DNA of 64,000 bases from Herbaspirillum sp. SJZ106 (lineage in GTDB: Bacteria; Pseudomonadota; Gammaproteobacteria; Burkholderiales; Burkholderiaceae_D), in NCBI RefSeq assembly GCF_006715495.1, contig NZ_VFNI01000001.1, forward strand, positions 806,001-870,000, in the 5' to 3' direction. Within the stretch, counting starts at the first letter, position 1. The number at the start of each line of letters is the position of its first letter. Positions 1-7,679 of the stretch are shown in pieces. The notes under the pieces are model-generated. The model ran no database searches, was not told the DNA's origin, and saw only the letters and a program-made list of their open reading frames with translations. The translations under genes were made by a program, and so were the position numbers.

Positions 1-1
1 G

Positions 2-583
2 GCCGACACGCCCGATATCGAGGTCGCCGCCGAATGCGCCAGCGGGCCGGAAGTGATGCACAAGGCGCGGGTGGAGGCGATCGACCTGGTGTTGCTGGAT
101 ATCGCCATTGCGCAGCAGGACGGGCTGGACGTGCTGCGCCAGATCAAGCAGGAGATGCCGCGGCTGCCGGTGCTGATGCTGTCCACCTATCCTGAGAAGC
201 AGTATGCGGCGCGCTGCTACAAGCTGGGCGCGGCCGGTTACCTGAACAAGAGCACCGATCCGGAGCAACTGGCGGCGGCGATCCGCAAGGCGGCCGCCGG
301 CGGCGTGTATGTCAGCCCGCAGATGGCCGAGACGCTGGCCTCGGGGCTGAGCGCGCGCGCTTCCTCGCATGATCGGGCCGCGCATGAGAGCTTGTCGCAC
401 CGCGAATACCAGGTGTTCCAGATGATCGCGGCCGGGCGCAGCGTCAAGGAGATCGCCGACCGGCTGGAGCTGAGCCCCAATACGGTGAGCACCTACCGCA
501 GCCGCATCCTGGAGAAGACCGGGGCATCCAACGATGTCGGCATTGCGATGTATGCGGTGCGGCATCAGTTGATGCCTGTGTAG
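2..583 (+). CDS. LuxR/NarL-family response regulator (5' end missing)
   Basis: The reading frame is open from the window edge, so the N-terminus of the receiver domain is missing and 193 residues remain. The visible receiver part contains LVLLDIA, whose Asp is the likely phospho-acceptor, followed by the conserved LMLST and LGAAGYLNK segments (switch Thr/Ser and Lys). After a short linker comes a LuxR-type helix-turn-helix (LSHREYQVFQMIAAGRS, then SPNTVSTYRSRILEK), which ends close to the C-terminus. This is the usual architecture of a NarL/FixJ two-component regulator acting on DNA in the cytoplasm. The partner kinase would lie upstream of the window. It reads in the same direction as the cyanate cluster, but 173 bp of repeat-rich DNA separate them, so a regulatory link is only a possibility. 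Confidence 0.9.
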   Translation, partial: ADTPDIEVAAECASGPEVMHKARVEAIDLVLLDIAIAQQDGLDVLRQIKQEMPRLPVLMLSTYPEKQYAARCYKLGAAGYLNKSTDPEQLAAAIRKAAAGGVYVSPQMAETLASGLSARASSHDRAAHESLSHREYQVFQMIAAGRSVKEIADRLELSPNTVSTYRSRILEKTGASNDVGIAMYAVRHQLMPV

Positions 584-593
584 GACGAGTTCC

Positions 594-636
594 CGCCATA
601 CGCCATACGCCATGCGCCTGCATTTCACCTGCATTT
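594..636. repeat. Short direct repeats upstream of the cyanate operon
   Basis: Three head-to-tail 7-bp units CGCCATA, CGCCATA, CGCCATG occupy 594-614. Two copies of CCTGCATTT follow at 617-625 and 628-636, offset by 11 bp, about one helical turn. Such phased direct repeats can be binding sites for a dimeric activator. This is inference from sequence alone. Confidence 0.5.
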
Positions 637-654
637 GTAGTTGAACCACTACAA
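635..654. promoter_or_regulatory. 20-bp inverted repeat, probable operator of the cyanate cluster
   Basis: Perfect 7-bp arms TTGTAGT and ACTACAA flank a 6-bp centre, about 100 bp before the start of the binding-protein gene. The symmetry and position suit an operator for a dimeric regulator. I cannot name the regulator. A second, smaller palindrome (CGTCA, 5 bp, TGACG) follows at 660-674. Confidence 0.5.
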
Positions 655-756
655 GGCGTCGTCACACGATGACGCCATTTCCCCCGCTGGCAAATCCCTT
701 GCACGCGCTTGAGGCCATCGCAGCAAGCCGCCTCAAACTCACCAAACGGGGGAATC

Positions 757-2154
757 ATGCCGAAAGCACCGGAACACAATATCTTCCATACCTACGACGC
801 CGAGCGCGCCGGGCAGGGCTGCTCGTGCGGCCGCCACGGCAGCCAGCGGCAGCACGATACCGAGCAGGAGGTATTGCGCCAGACCAGGGCGCAGGACGTG
901 GAGACGCTGACGGAAGACGTGGTGGAAGAGTCGATCATGCGCGCCTTGTTCCCGCACATGGCCCGGCGCCGCGACTTCCTGCGCGCGGTCGGCAAGAACA
1001 CCGCGCGCGCGGCGATCGCCAGCGTGCTGCCGTTGGGCGCGCTGCAGGCGATGGCGCAGGAGAAGAACGGCGCGCTGGAAAAGAAAGACCTCAAGATCGG
1101 CTTCATCGCCATCACCTGCGCGGCGCCGCTGATCATGGCCGATCCCTTGGGCTTCTACCGCAAGCAGGGCCTGAACGTGTCGCTGAACAAGACCGCCGGC
1201 TGGGCGCTGATCCGCGACAAGATGATCAACAAGGAGCACGACGCCTCGCATTTCCTGTCGCCGATGCCCATCGCCATGTCCATGGGCGTGGGCAGCAATG
1301 CGGTGCAGATGCGCGTGGCCACCATCCAGAACATCAACGGCCAGGCCATCACGCTGCATGTGAAGCACAAGGACAAGCGCGACCCCAGGCAATGGAAGGG
1401 CTTCAAGTTCGCGGTGCCGTTCGAGTATTCGATGCACAACTTCCTGCTGCGCTATTACCTGGCCGAGCACGGCCTCGATCCGGATCGCGACGTGCAGATC
1501 CGCGTCACGCCGCCGCCGGAAATGGTGGCCAACCTGCGCGCCGGCAATATCGACGGCTTCCTCGGCCCCGATCCGTTCAACCAGCGCGCGGTGTATGACG
1601 AAGTCGGCTTCATCCACATCCTCTCCAAGGAAATCTGGGACGGCCACCCATGCTGCGCCTTCGGCGCCTCGGAAGAGTTCGTCAGGCAGAACCCCAACAC
1701 CTTTGCGGCGTTGTTCCGTTCGGTGCTGACCGCCGCCGCCATGGCGCGCGATCCGGCCAACCGCTCGCTGGTGGCCAAGGTGATCTCGCCGGCGGCCTAT
1801 CTGAACCAGCCGGAGACGGTGGTCGAGCAGGTGCTGACCGGCCGTTTCGCCGACGGCCTGGGCAATGTGAAGAACGTGCCGGGCCGCGCCGACTTCGATC
1901 CGGTGCCCTGGGATTCGATGGGCGTGTGGATCCTCACGCAGATGAAACGCTGGGGCTACATCAAGGGCGATGTCGATTACAAGGCGATCGCGGAAAAGGT
2001 GCTGCTGCTGACCGAGGCCAAGAAGCACATGAAGGAACTGGGCCAGCCGGTGCCGGACGGCGCGTACCGCAAGTACGCCATCATGGGCAAGGAATTCGAC
2101 CCGGCCAAGGCCGAAGCCTATGCCAACAGCTTCGCCATCAAGAGGACGGCGTGA
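757..2154 (+). CDS. NrtA/CmpA-type ABC transporter substrate-binding protein, Tat-exported (probably cyanate)
   Basis: A 465-residue periplasmic binding protein of the nitrate/bicarbonate/cyanate (NrtA-CmpA) family. The chosen start (MPKAPEH) follows a GGGGA ribosome site; an upstream in-frame ATG at 709 lacks one. A twin-arginine signal RRRDFLRA lies at residues 70-77, followed by a hydrophobic stretch ending AMA near 100, so export is likely by Tat. The roughly 70 residues before it are unusually long and contain CSCGRHGS at 22-29. The binding domain includes ADPLGFYRKQGLNV and a solvent-exposed DGFLGPDPFNQRA segment typical of the family. Its stop overlaps the next start by one base (TGATG). 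The ligand is inferred from the cyanase three genes downstream; nitrate or a related anion cannot be excluded. Confidence 0.85.
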   Translation: MPKAPEHNIFHTYDAERAGQGCSCGRHGSQRQHDTEQEVLRQTRAQDVETLTEDVVEESIMRALFPHMARRRDFLRAVGKNTARAAIASVLPLGALQAMAQEKNGALEKKDLKIGFIAITCAAPLIMADPLGFYRKQGLNVSLNKTAGWALIRDKMINKEHDASHFLSPMPIAMSMGVGSNAVQMRVATIQNINGQAITLHVKHKDKRDPRQWKGFKFAVPFEYSMHNFLLRYYLAEHGLDPDRDVQIRVTPPPEMVANLRAGNIDGFLGPDPFNQRAVYDEVGFIHILSKEIWDGHPCCAFGASEEFVRQNPNTFAALFRSVLTAAAMARDPANRSLVAKVISPAAYLNQPETVVEQVLTGRFADGLGNVKNVPGRADFDPVPWDSMGVWILTQMKRWGYIKGDVDYKAIAEKVLLLTEAKKHMKELGQPVPDGAYRKYAIMGKEFDPAKAEAYANSFAIKRTA

Positions 2155-3002
2155 TGGACGCGGGAAAGACCGGCTGGCGCGCGGCGCTGATCTCGCTGCT
2201 GTTGCTGGGCTGCCTGCTGCTGGTATGGCATGTGGCCACCTTGCCCAAGGAAAGCGCCGCCGGCTCGGCCCAGGATGAGTACGCCAGGTTGATGGGAAAG
2301 AGCGGCGGGGCGGCCAAGAGCGACGGCTTTCCGGGGCTGGCGCAGATGGGGGAGACCATCCGCCGCGAACTCTCCAACCCGTTCTACGACAACGGCCCCA
2401 ACGACAAGGGCATCGGGATCCAGCTGGGTTATTCGCTGGGACGTGTCGGGCTGGGATTTGCGATAGCGGCGGTGGTGGCGATCCCGCTCGGCTTCTTGCT
2501 GGGGATGTCGCCGCTGATGCAGCGCGCGCTCAATCCCTTCATCCAGATCCTCAAGCCGATTTCGCCGCTGGCGTGGATGCCGCTGGCCTTGTACACGATC
2601 AAGGATTCCTCGGTGTCGGGCGTGTTCGTGATCTTCATCTGCTCGGTGTGGCCGATGCTGATGAACACGGCCTTCGGCGTGGCGTCGGTGCGGCGCGACT
2701 GGCTCAACGTGGCCAAGACATTGGAAGTGAAGCCCCTGCGCCGCGCGTTCATGGTGATCCTGCCGGCGGCGGCGCCCACCATCCTGACCGGCATGCGCAT
2801 CTCCATGGGCATCGCCTGGCTGGTGATCGTGGCGGCCGAAATGCTGGTGGGCGGCACCGGCATCGGCTACTTCGTCTGGAACGAATGGAACAACCTGTCG
2901 CTGACCAGCGTGATCTTCGCGATCCTGGTCATCGGCGCGACCGGCATGGTGCTCGACCTGTTTTTCGCGCGCTTGCAGAAGCTGGTCACTTATGTCGAAT
3001 GA
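2154..3002 (+). CDS. NtrB/CynB-type ABC transporter permease
   Basis: A 282-residue inner-membrane permease. An N-terminal membrane segment ([20 protein letters not shown]) precedes a periplasmic loop containing the family-typical [14 protein letters not shown]. About five further membrane segments follow. The EAA-type loop that docks the ATPase is around [23 protein letters not shown]. It overlaps the binding-protein stop by one base, so translational coupling is likely. It should pair with the ATPase immediately downstream to move the anion captured by the binding protein into the cytoplasm. Family assignment is secure; substrate is inferred from context. Confidence 0.88.
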   Translation: MDAGKTGWRAALISLLLLGCLLLVWHVATLPKESAAGSAQDEYARLMGKSGGAAKSDGFPGLAQMGETIRRELSNPFYDNGPNDKGIGIQLGYSLGRVGLGFAIAAVVAIPLGFLLGMSPLMQRALNPFIQILKPISPLAWMPLALYTIKDSSVSGVFVIFICSVWPMLMNTAFGVASVRRDWLNVAKTLEVKPLRRAFMVILPAAAPTILTGMRISMGIAWLVIVAAEMLVGGTGIGYFVWNEWNNLSLTSVIFAILVIGATGMVLDLFFARLQKLVTYVE

Positions 3003-3015
3003 AGGGCGAAGCTAC

Positions 3016-3900
3016 ATGGAAAAGGCATTCCTCAACGTCGAGGGTTTGAGCAAGCGCTACGCCGCCGACGGTCCGCCGGTGTTCGAGCAGGTGTCGTTCG
3101 GCATCGAGCGCGGCGAGTTCGTCTGTGTCATCGGCCATTCGGGTTGCGGCAAGACTACCATCCTGAACGTGCTGGCCGGACTGGAAGCGGCCAGCGGCGG
3201 CGTGGTGATCATGGACCAGCGCGAGGTGAAGGGCCCCAGCCTGGACCGCGGCGTAGTATTCCAGAGCCATGCGCTGATGCCGTGGTTCAGCGTGCTGGGC
3301 AATGTGGTGTTCGCGGTGCGTTCGCGCTGGCCCGACTGGCCGCGCGCCAAGGCCGAGGAGCATGCGCGCCGCTTCATCGGGATGGTGGGCCTGAAGGGAG
3401 CCGAGCACAAGAAACCGTCGGAATTGTCGGGCGGCATGAAGCAGCGCGTGGGCATTGCCCGGGCGTTTTCCATCGAACCCAAGATGCTGCTGATGGATGA
3501 GCCCTTCGGCGCGCTCGATGCCCTGACGCGCGGCGTGGTGCAGGACGAGCTGCTGAAGATCTGCGCCGCCACGCGCCAGACCGTGTTCATGATCACGCAC
3601 GATGTCGACGAGGCGATCCTGCTGGCCGACAAGATCTTCCTGATGTCCAACGGCCCGCAGGCCTGCATCGCCGAGGTGGTGGTCAACACCATGCCCAAGG
3701 CGCGCACGCGCGAATCGATGCACCACGATCCGCAGTTCTATCGCATCCGCAACCACCTGGTCGATTTCCTGGTGCACCGTTCCCGGCAGATCCAGGCGGC
3801 GCAGGCGGCCGGCGGCGCAGCTCCCGTCACCCGCGTGGTCACGCCGGGGCTGGAGGCGGCAGCGGCGCCGGATGCCGGTTTTTCGCAGGCGCTGGCCTGA
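3016..3900 (+). CDS. NrtD/CynD-type ABC transporter ATP-binding protein
   Basis: A 294-residue ATPase subunit. Walker A is GHSGCGKTT, the signature is LSGGMKQR, Walker B runs [12 protein letters not shown], and the switch His lies in MITHDVDEA. All catalytic motifs are intact. A start at 2992 that overlaps the permease gene would add eight residues; 3016 is preferred because the family-like sequence ([15 protein letters not shown]) begins there. The C-terminal tail of about 40 Ala/Pro-rich residues is not part of the ABC fold. The gene follows the permease by 13 bp in the same operon and should energise anion uptake at the inner membrane. Confidence 0.88.
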   Translation: MEKAFLNVEGLSKRYAADGPPVFEQVSFGIERGEFVCVIGHSGCGKTTILNVLAGLEAASGGVVIMDQREVKGPSLDRGVVFQSHALMPWFSVLGNVVFAVRSRWPDWPRAKAEEHARRFIGMVGLKGAEHKKPSELSGGMKQRVGIARAFSIEPKMLLMDEPFGALDALTRGVVQDELLKICAATRQTVFMITHDVDEAILLADKIFLMSNGPQACIAEVVVNTMPKARTRESMHHDPQFYRIRNHLVDFLVHRSRQIQAAQAAGGAAPVTRVVTPGLEAAAAPDAGFSQALA

Positions 3901-3975
3901 ATCTGATCAATATTTTTCGCCCACGTTTTTTCATCCACATTTCATTCACATCACGTCTCATTCAAGGAGAGCAGC

Positions 3976-4419
3976 ATGGACCGCAACCAAGTCACCCAGA
4001 AGATCATCGCCGCCAAGGTCAGCAACAAGATGACCTGGGCCCAGATCGCCGAGCGCATCGGCCAGAGCAAGGAATGGACGACCGCCGCCATGCTCGGCCA
4101 GATGACGCTGACGGCCAGGCAGGCCGCCGTCGCCCAGGAGCTGTTCGCGCTGACCGACGAGGAAACCCTGTGGCTGCAGATCGTGCCCTACAAGGGTTCG
4201 CTGCCCACGCCGGTGCCGACCGACCCGCTGATCTACCGCTGGTACGAGATCGTCAGCGTCTACGGCAGCACCATCAAGGAACTGATCCACGAGGAATTCG
4301 GCGACGGCATCATGAGCGCCATCGACTTCAAGATGGATATCCAGCGCCAGGCCGATCCGAATGGCGATCGCGTTAACGTGGTGCTTTCAGGTAAGTTTTT
4401 GCCGTACAAGACCTATTGA
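3976..4419 (+). CDS. cynS: Cyanase (cyanate hydratase)
   Basis: Cyanase converts cyanate and bicarbonate to ammonia and CO2, detoxifying cyanate and freeing nitrogen. The 147-residue protein has the helical DNA-binding-like N-terminal domain and the conserved C-terminal core. The catalytic triad of Arg, Glu and Ser (96, 99 and 122 in the E. coli enzyme) is present as Arg88, Glu91 and Ser114, in YRWYEIVSVYG and GIMSAIDF. The start follows a clear AAGGAGAG ribosome site. It lies 75 bp after the ATPase gene, which makes this an uptake-plus-degradation operon like cyanobacterial cynABD-cynS. Confidence is high because sequence and spacing of the catalytic residues match throughout. Confidence 0.97.
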   Translation: MDRNQVTQKIIAAKVSNKMTWAQIAERIGQSKEWTTAAMLGQMTLTARQAAVAQELFALTDEETLWLQIVPYKGSLPTPVPTDPLIYRWYEIVSVYGSTIKELIHEEFGDGIMSAIDFKMDIQRQADPNGDRVNVVLSGKFLPYKTY

Positions 4420-4428
4420 GCCGACGTT

Positions 4429-4464
4429 CCGGAGTTGCGGCCCGCAGCGGGCTCGCAATTCCGG
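4429..4464 (+). terminator. Long hairpin after cynS, terminator or attenuator-like
   Basis: Outer arms CCGGAGTTGCG and CGCAATTCCGG (one G-U pair) and inner arms GCCCG and CGGGC enclose a 3-nt loop. No clear U-tract follows, so it may slow or stabilise rather than end transcription. It ends 25 bp before the next ATG. Confidence 0.5.
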
Positions 4465-4489
4465 CGCAACACGCTCTAAAATAGGGCGC

Positions 4490-5881
4490 ATGCTCAAAGA
4501 TAAAAACCTTTCCGCCTACAAGCCCTCGGCCAACCGCATCAAGGCGCGCTTCGTCGCCATCTCCTGGCGCGACCTAGCAGTCAGTTTCGGGCCCTTCATC
4601 CTGCTGATCCTGATCGGCGCCTGGCTGGTGATCTGGCTGATCAGGCCGGCGCCGCCGTCCAGCATCAGCATCGCGGCCGGTCCCAAGGACAGCAATTTCT
4701 GGCGCGTGGCCGAACGCTACCGTACTATCCTGGCGCGCGACGGCATCAAGCTCAATATCGTCGAGACCGGCGGCTCGCTGGATAACCTCAAGCGGCTGGC
4801 CGATCCGGCGCAGGACGTCGACGTGGGTTTCGTCCAGGGCGGTCTGGCCAGCGCGGTCACGGCCGATGCGCTGGCGCCGCTGGTGTCCTTGGGCAGCATC
4901 TCTTATGTGCCGGTTTCCATTTATTACCGCAACCCGCCGCCGCGCGAGGACGGCAAGCCCGCGCCGCCGTTGCGCCAGCTGTCGGAACTGGCGGGCAAGC
5001 GCATCGCCATCGGCGGCGCCGGCAGCGGCTCCAGCATGCTGGCCTTGACGCTGCTCAAGGCCAATGGCGTGGAGCAGGGCGGCAGCACCGAGCTGTTGAA
5101 CATCGGCGGCGACGACGCGGCCCAGGCGCTCACCAGCGGCAAGATCGATGCCGCTTTCCTGATGGGCGATTCGGTTTCGGTGGCGACCATGGGCAAGCTG
5201 CTGCGTACGCCCGGCATCCGGCTGCTGGATTTCTCGCAGGCCGATGCCTATGTGCGGCGCTTCCGTTACCTGAATATCCTGAAGATGCCGATGGGCGTGT
5301 TCGACCTGGCGCGCAACCTGCCTTCGCGCGATACCCAACTGGTGGCGCCGACGGCGGAACTGGTGGCGCGCGACGATTTGCATCCGGCCTTGTCCGACCT
5401 GCTGATCGAGGCCGCGCATGAAGTGCACGGCAAGGCCAACGTGATGCAAAAGGCGGGGGAGTTCCCGGCGCCGCTGGAGCATGAATATCCCATCAGCGAC
5501 GACGCCGCGCGTTATTACAAGTCGGGCAAGACTTTCTTCTATCGCACGCTGCCGTTCTGGCTGGCCAGCCTGGTCGACCGCGCCGTCGTGATCCTGCTGC
5601 CGGTGATTTTGCTGCTCATTCCCGGCATCCGCCTGGTGCCGATGCTGTACGGCTGGCGCATCCGTTCGCGCATCTACCGCTGGTACGGCGAACTGATTTC
5701 GCTGGAGCGCGGCATTTCCCGCGAGGCGCCGGAACAGCAGGCGGAGATACTCAAGCGCCTGGATGAGATCGAAGCGGCAGTCAACCGCATGAAGATGCCG
5801 CTGGCCTTTGCCGACCAGTTCTATGTGCTGCGCGAGCATATCGGTTTCGTCCGTGCGCGGCTGGAGCACGGGATGGCCTGA
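4490..5881 (+). CDS. Orphan TAXI-type solute-binding protein anchored in the membrane
   Basis: A 463-residue protein. A membrane segment near residues 27-47 is followed by a TAXI-type periplasmic binding domain (SISIAAGPKDSNFWRVAERY, VDVGFVQGG, AGSGSSMLALTLLKANG). A second membrane segment lies near 362-385, then a roughly 75-residue helical, charged tail predicted to be cytoplasmic. Normal TAXI proteins are free periplasmic partners of a TRAP permease. Here no TRAP permease gene is nearby and the two anchors suggest a sensor-like or regulatory role. The start at 4490 is chosen because the upstream in-frame extension lacks family character. Its position right after the cyanate operon may be incidental. 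Confidence 0.75.
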   Translation: MLKDKNLSAYKPSANRIKARFVAISWRDLAVSFGPFILLILIGAWLVIWLIRPAPPSSISIAAGPKDSNFWRVAERYRTILARDGIKLNIVETGGSLDNLKRLADPAQDVDVGFVQGGLASAVTADALAPLVSLGSISYVPVSIYYRNPPPREDGKPAPPLRQLSELAGKRIAIGGAGSGSSMLALTLLKANGVEQGGSTELLNIGGDDAAQALTSGKIDAAFLMGDSVSVATMGKLLRTPGIRLLDFSQADAYVRRFRYLNILKMPMGVFDLARNLPSRDTQLVAPTAELVARDDLHPALSDLLIEAAHEVHGKANVMQKAGEFPAPLEHEYPISDDAARYYKSGKTFFYRTLPFWLASLVDRAVVILLPVILLLIPGIRLVPMLYGWRIRSRIYRWYGELISLERGISREAPEQQAEILKRLDEIEAAVNRMKMPLAFADQFYVLREHIGFVRARLEHGMA

Positions 5882-5964
5882 ACGCCGCGCCGCAGGGGGA
5901 AAAGCCGTCGACTGGCGGCTTTGTTGTATAGTGGGCCGTCGCGGCAAAACCACTGTATGAAAAA

Positions 5965-5984
5965 TACTGTGTATTTGTACAGTA
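5965..5984. promoter_or_regulatory. LexA box (SOS operator)
   Basis: TACTGTGTATTTGTACAGTA is a perfect CTGT-N8-ACAG palindrome with TA/TA flanks. By my count it matches 17 of 20 positions of the E. coli-type consensus, including both conserved half-sites. It sits about 50 bp before the start of the small gene at 6037 and immediately upstream of an extended -10 element. Confidence 0.8.
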
Positions 5985-5988
5985 CTTG

Positions 5989-5997
5989 TGCTACAGT
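5989..5997 (+). promoter_or_regulatory. Extended -10 promoter element
   Basis: TGCTACAGT fits TGn-TAtaaT with no good -35 at normal spacing. A LexA dimer on the box just upstream would block polymerase here. The predicted start near 6003 leaves a leader of about 34 nt ahead of the small gene. Confidence 0.45.
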
Positions 5998-6036
5998 GAA
6001 GCCTCTTACAGACAGACAAGAAGGGGAATCACTGCC

Positions 6037-6267
6037 ATGACACACTTCGATCTTGCTTCAGACGCACGCTTCGCCGTCGCTTCTTCCACTCCCTCGTCGT
6101 TTACCCTGCGTCTCGGTCGCCGCGAAATCTTCGCCTGCCGCGACACTTACGTACGACGCTACCGCGTCAACCCCGTCATCGAATGCAGCGCCGGCATCGA
6201 GCCCGGCCACGTTGAAATCCTGTTGTTCCGCCGCTGGTTGCTGGTGCTGTCCAAGGCGCGCGGCTGA
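6037..6267 (+). CDS. Small SOS-controlled protein of unknown function
   Basis: A 76-residue protein starting MTHFDLASD, preceded by a good ribosome site (AAGGGG, about 9 nt before the ATG). I do not recognise its family. It is rich in Arg and Val, has two Cys (in FACRD and IECSAG) and ends with a short hydrophobic patch, ILLFRRWLLVL. No signal peptide or convincing membrane helix is seen. A LexA box and an extended -10 sit directly upstream, so induction by DNA damage is the main functional clue. Candidate roles include a cell-division checkpoint or damage-response accessory factor, but nothing in the sequence decides this. It points toward the 3' end of the iron ABC ATPase on the other strand. 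Confidence 0.65.
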   Translation: MTHFDLASDARFAVASSTPSSFTLRLGRREIFACRDTYVRRYRVNPVIECSAGIEPGHVEILLFRRWLLVLSKARG

Positions 6268-6377
6268 TGCGTCGCGCGCTCGACTGGCTGGTGATGGACG
6301 GCGGCGGCCATGCTGTGACTGCTGCCGCCATCGCCGCCATTACTGTCAATGCCGCTGTCGGCCAGGCAGCCAGCCGT

Positions 6378-7535
6378 TCAGGCGCTGGTGTCGGCCGCAA
6401 ACGTGACCAGGTGCCTGACATCCAGCCGGATGCCGATCCATTCGCCGATGTCATGATCATGGTGCGAGGGAACCAGCGACAGTAGCTGCTGGCCGTTCTC
6501 CAGTTCCAGCGTGTAGAGAAACTCCGCGCCGCGAAACGATTTGCGCAATACCTTTGCCTTGAAGGGCGAGGCGTCGTCGTGCATCACATCGTCGGCGCGC
6601 AGCAGTACGTCGACCACTGCCGGGCTCGCGCCGGGCGGGGTTGGCGCTACCTCATCCTGGCGAGATTGCCGCGGCTGGTGATCCAGGTACTCCGGATCAC
6701 CGTGGTCATCCAGGGCCTCTCCGCTCATCGTCATTGAACGCAGCCGTCCGGCTGCGGTTTCCACTTCGAAAACGCCATCTTCCCGCGGTCGCTGCAGGCG
6801 GCCTTGCATCAGCACGCCGTGGCCGATGAAGTCGGCCACGAAGCGCGTCGCGGGGCGGTGGTAGAGCGAATAGGGCGTGTTCCATTGCTCCAGGCGGGCC
6901 TGGTTCATGACGCCGACTACGTCGCCCACGGCGAAGGCTTCCATCTGGTCATGCGTGACCATCAGGGCGGTGGTGTGCGTGCGCTTGAGGATGTCGCGCA
7001 CGTCATGCGCCAGCCTTTCCCGCAATTCCACATCCAGGCTGGAGAAGGGTTCGTCCAGCAACAGCAGGCGCGGTTGCGGCGCCAGCGCACGGGCCAGGGC
7101 GATGCGCTGCTGCTGGCCGCCGGAGAGCTGGTGCGGGAATTTGCTGTGGGCGTCCGGCAGGCCGACCAGCATCAGCATCTGGTCGACGACCTCGGCGCGC
7201 TGCGCGCGCGCCATGCCGCGCAGGCCGAAGCCGACGTTGGCGGCGATGTCCAGGTGCGGGAACAGGGCGAAGTCCTGGAATACCATGCCGATGCGGCGCT
7301 CCTCGGCCGGTACGCGCGCGCCGTGGCCGTCGAGTAGGCGACCGTCCAGCAGGATGCTGCCCGATTGCGCCTGTTCCAGGCCTGCGATGGCGCGCAGCAG
7401 GCTGGTCTTGCCGCTGCCGGAGGGGCCGAGCAGCACGCCCAGCTGGCCCGGCTGCAGCTGCAGCGAGACGGCGTCGACCGCCGGCGTCGGGGTGCGCGGA
7501 TAACGGATGCTGACCTGATCGACTTCGAGAAACAT
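6378..7535 (-). CDS. FbpC-type ferric-iron ABC transporter ATP-binding protein
   Basis: A 385-residue ATPase of the iron/polyamine subfamily. Walker A GPSGSGKTS is at residues 37-45, followed by a Q-loop, signature LSGGQQQR, Walker B LLLLDEPFSSLD and a switch His in MVTHDQMEA. A C-terminal TOBE-type domain follows (RFVADFIGHG onward), the hallmark of the FbpC/PotA group. The start MFLEVDQVSIRYP is the first Met ahead of the ABC fold. It is divergent from the fused permease at 7680 across 144 bp, and the two together form the membrane core of an importer. No binding protein lies within the window. Iron is inferred from the subfamily and permease type; other substrates remain possible. Confidence 0.85.
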   Translation of the reverse strand: MFLEVDQVSIRYPRTPTPAVDAVSLQLQPGQLGVLLGPSGSGKTSLLRAIAGLEQAQSGSILLDGRLLDGHGARVPAEERRIGMVFQDFALFPHLDIAANVGFGLRGMARAQRAEVVDQMLMLVGLPDAHSKFPHQLSGGQQQRIALARALAPQPRLLLLDEPFSSLDVELRERLAHDVRDILKRTHTTALMVTHDQMEAFAVGDVVGVMNQARLEQWNTPYSLYHRPATRFVADFIGHGVLMQGRLQRPREDGVFEVETAAGRLRSMTMSGEALDDHGDPEYLDHQPRQSRQDEVAPTPPGASPAVVDVLLRADDVMHDDASPFKAKVLRKSFRGAEFLYTLELENGQQLLSLVPSHHDHDIGEWIGIRLDVRHLVTFAADTSA

Positions 7536-7679
7536 GGGGTACTCGCTTAAATGGTTACAATTCGCATTTGTTGCAGTGTAGCGTATGCGCCGGAGCAAAA
7601 TCCTCCCGCGCCATGCCGCAATGCATCGTTTGCGGTATTTCCATTTTGTTGTTGTCGTCCTTCTGATTCTTTTTAGTCC

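Noticed and set aside
739-2028. Very long antisense frames across high-GC genes (for example opposite the binding-protein gene)
   Set aside because: They are mirror frames typical of high-GC coding DNA, with His/Arg/Gln-rich translations and no start signals.
6267-6485. A 72-codon open frame starting TGATG-coupled to the SOS-controlled small gene
   Set aside because: About half of it is antisense to the end of the iron ABC ATPase gene, it has no ribosome site of its own and no recognisable sequence. It could be a second SOS gene, but the evidence is too thin to list.
7549-7569. AAATG-N11-CATTT between the iron ATPase and permease genes as a Fur box
   Set aside because: Too few matches to a GATAATGATAATCATTATC-type site; position is attractive but sequence is not.
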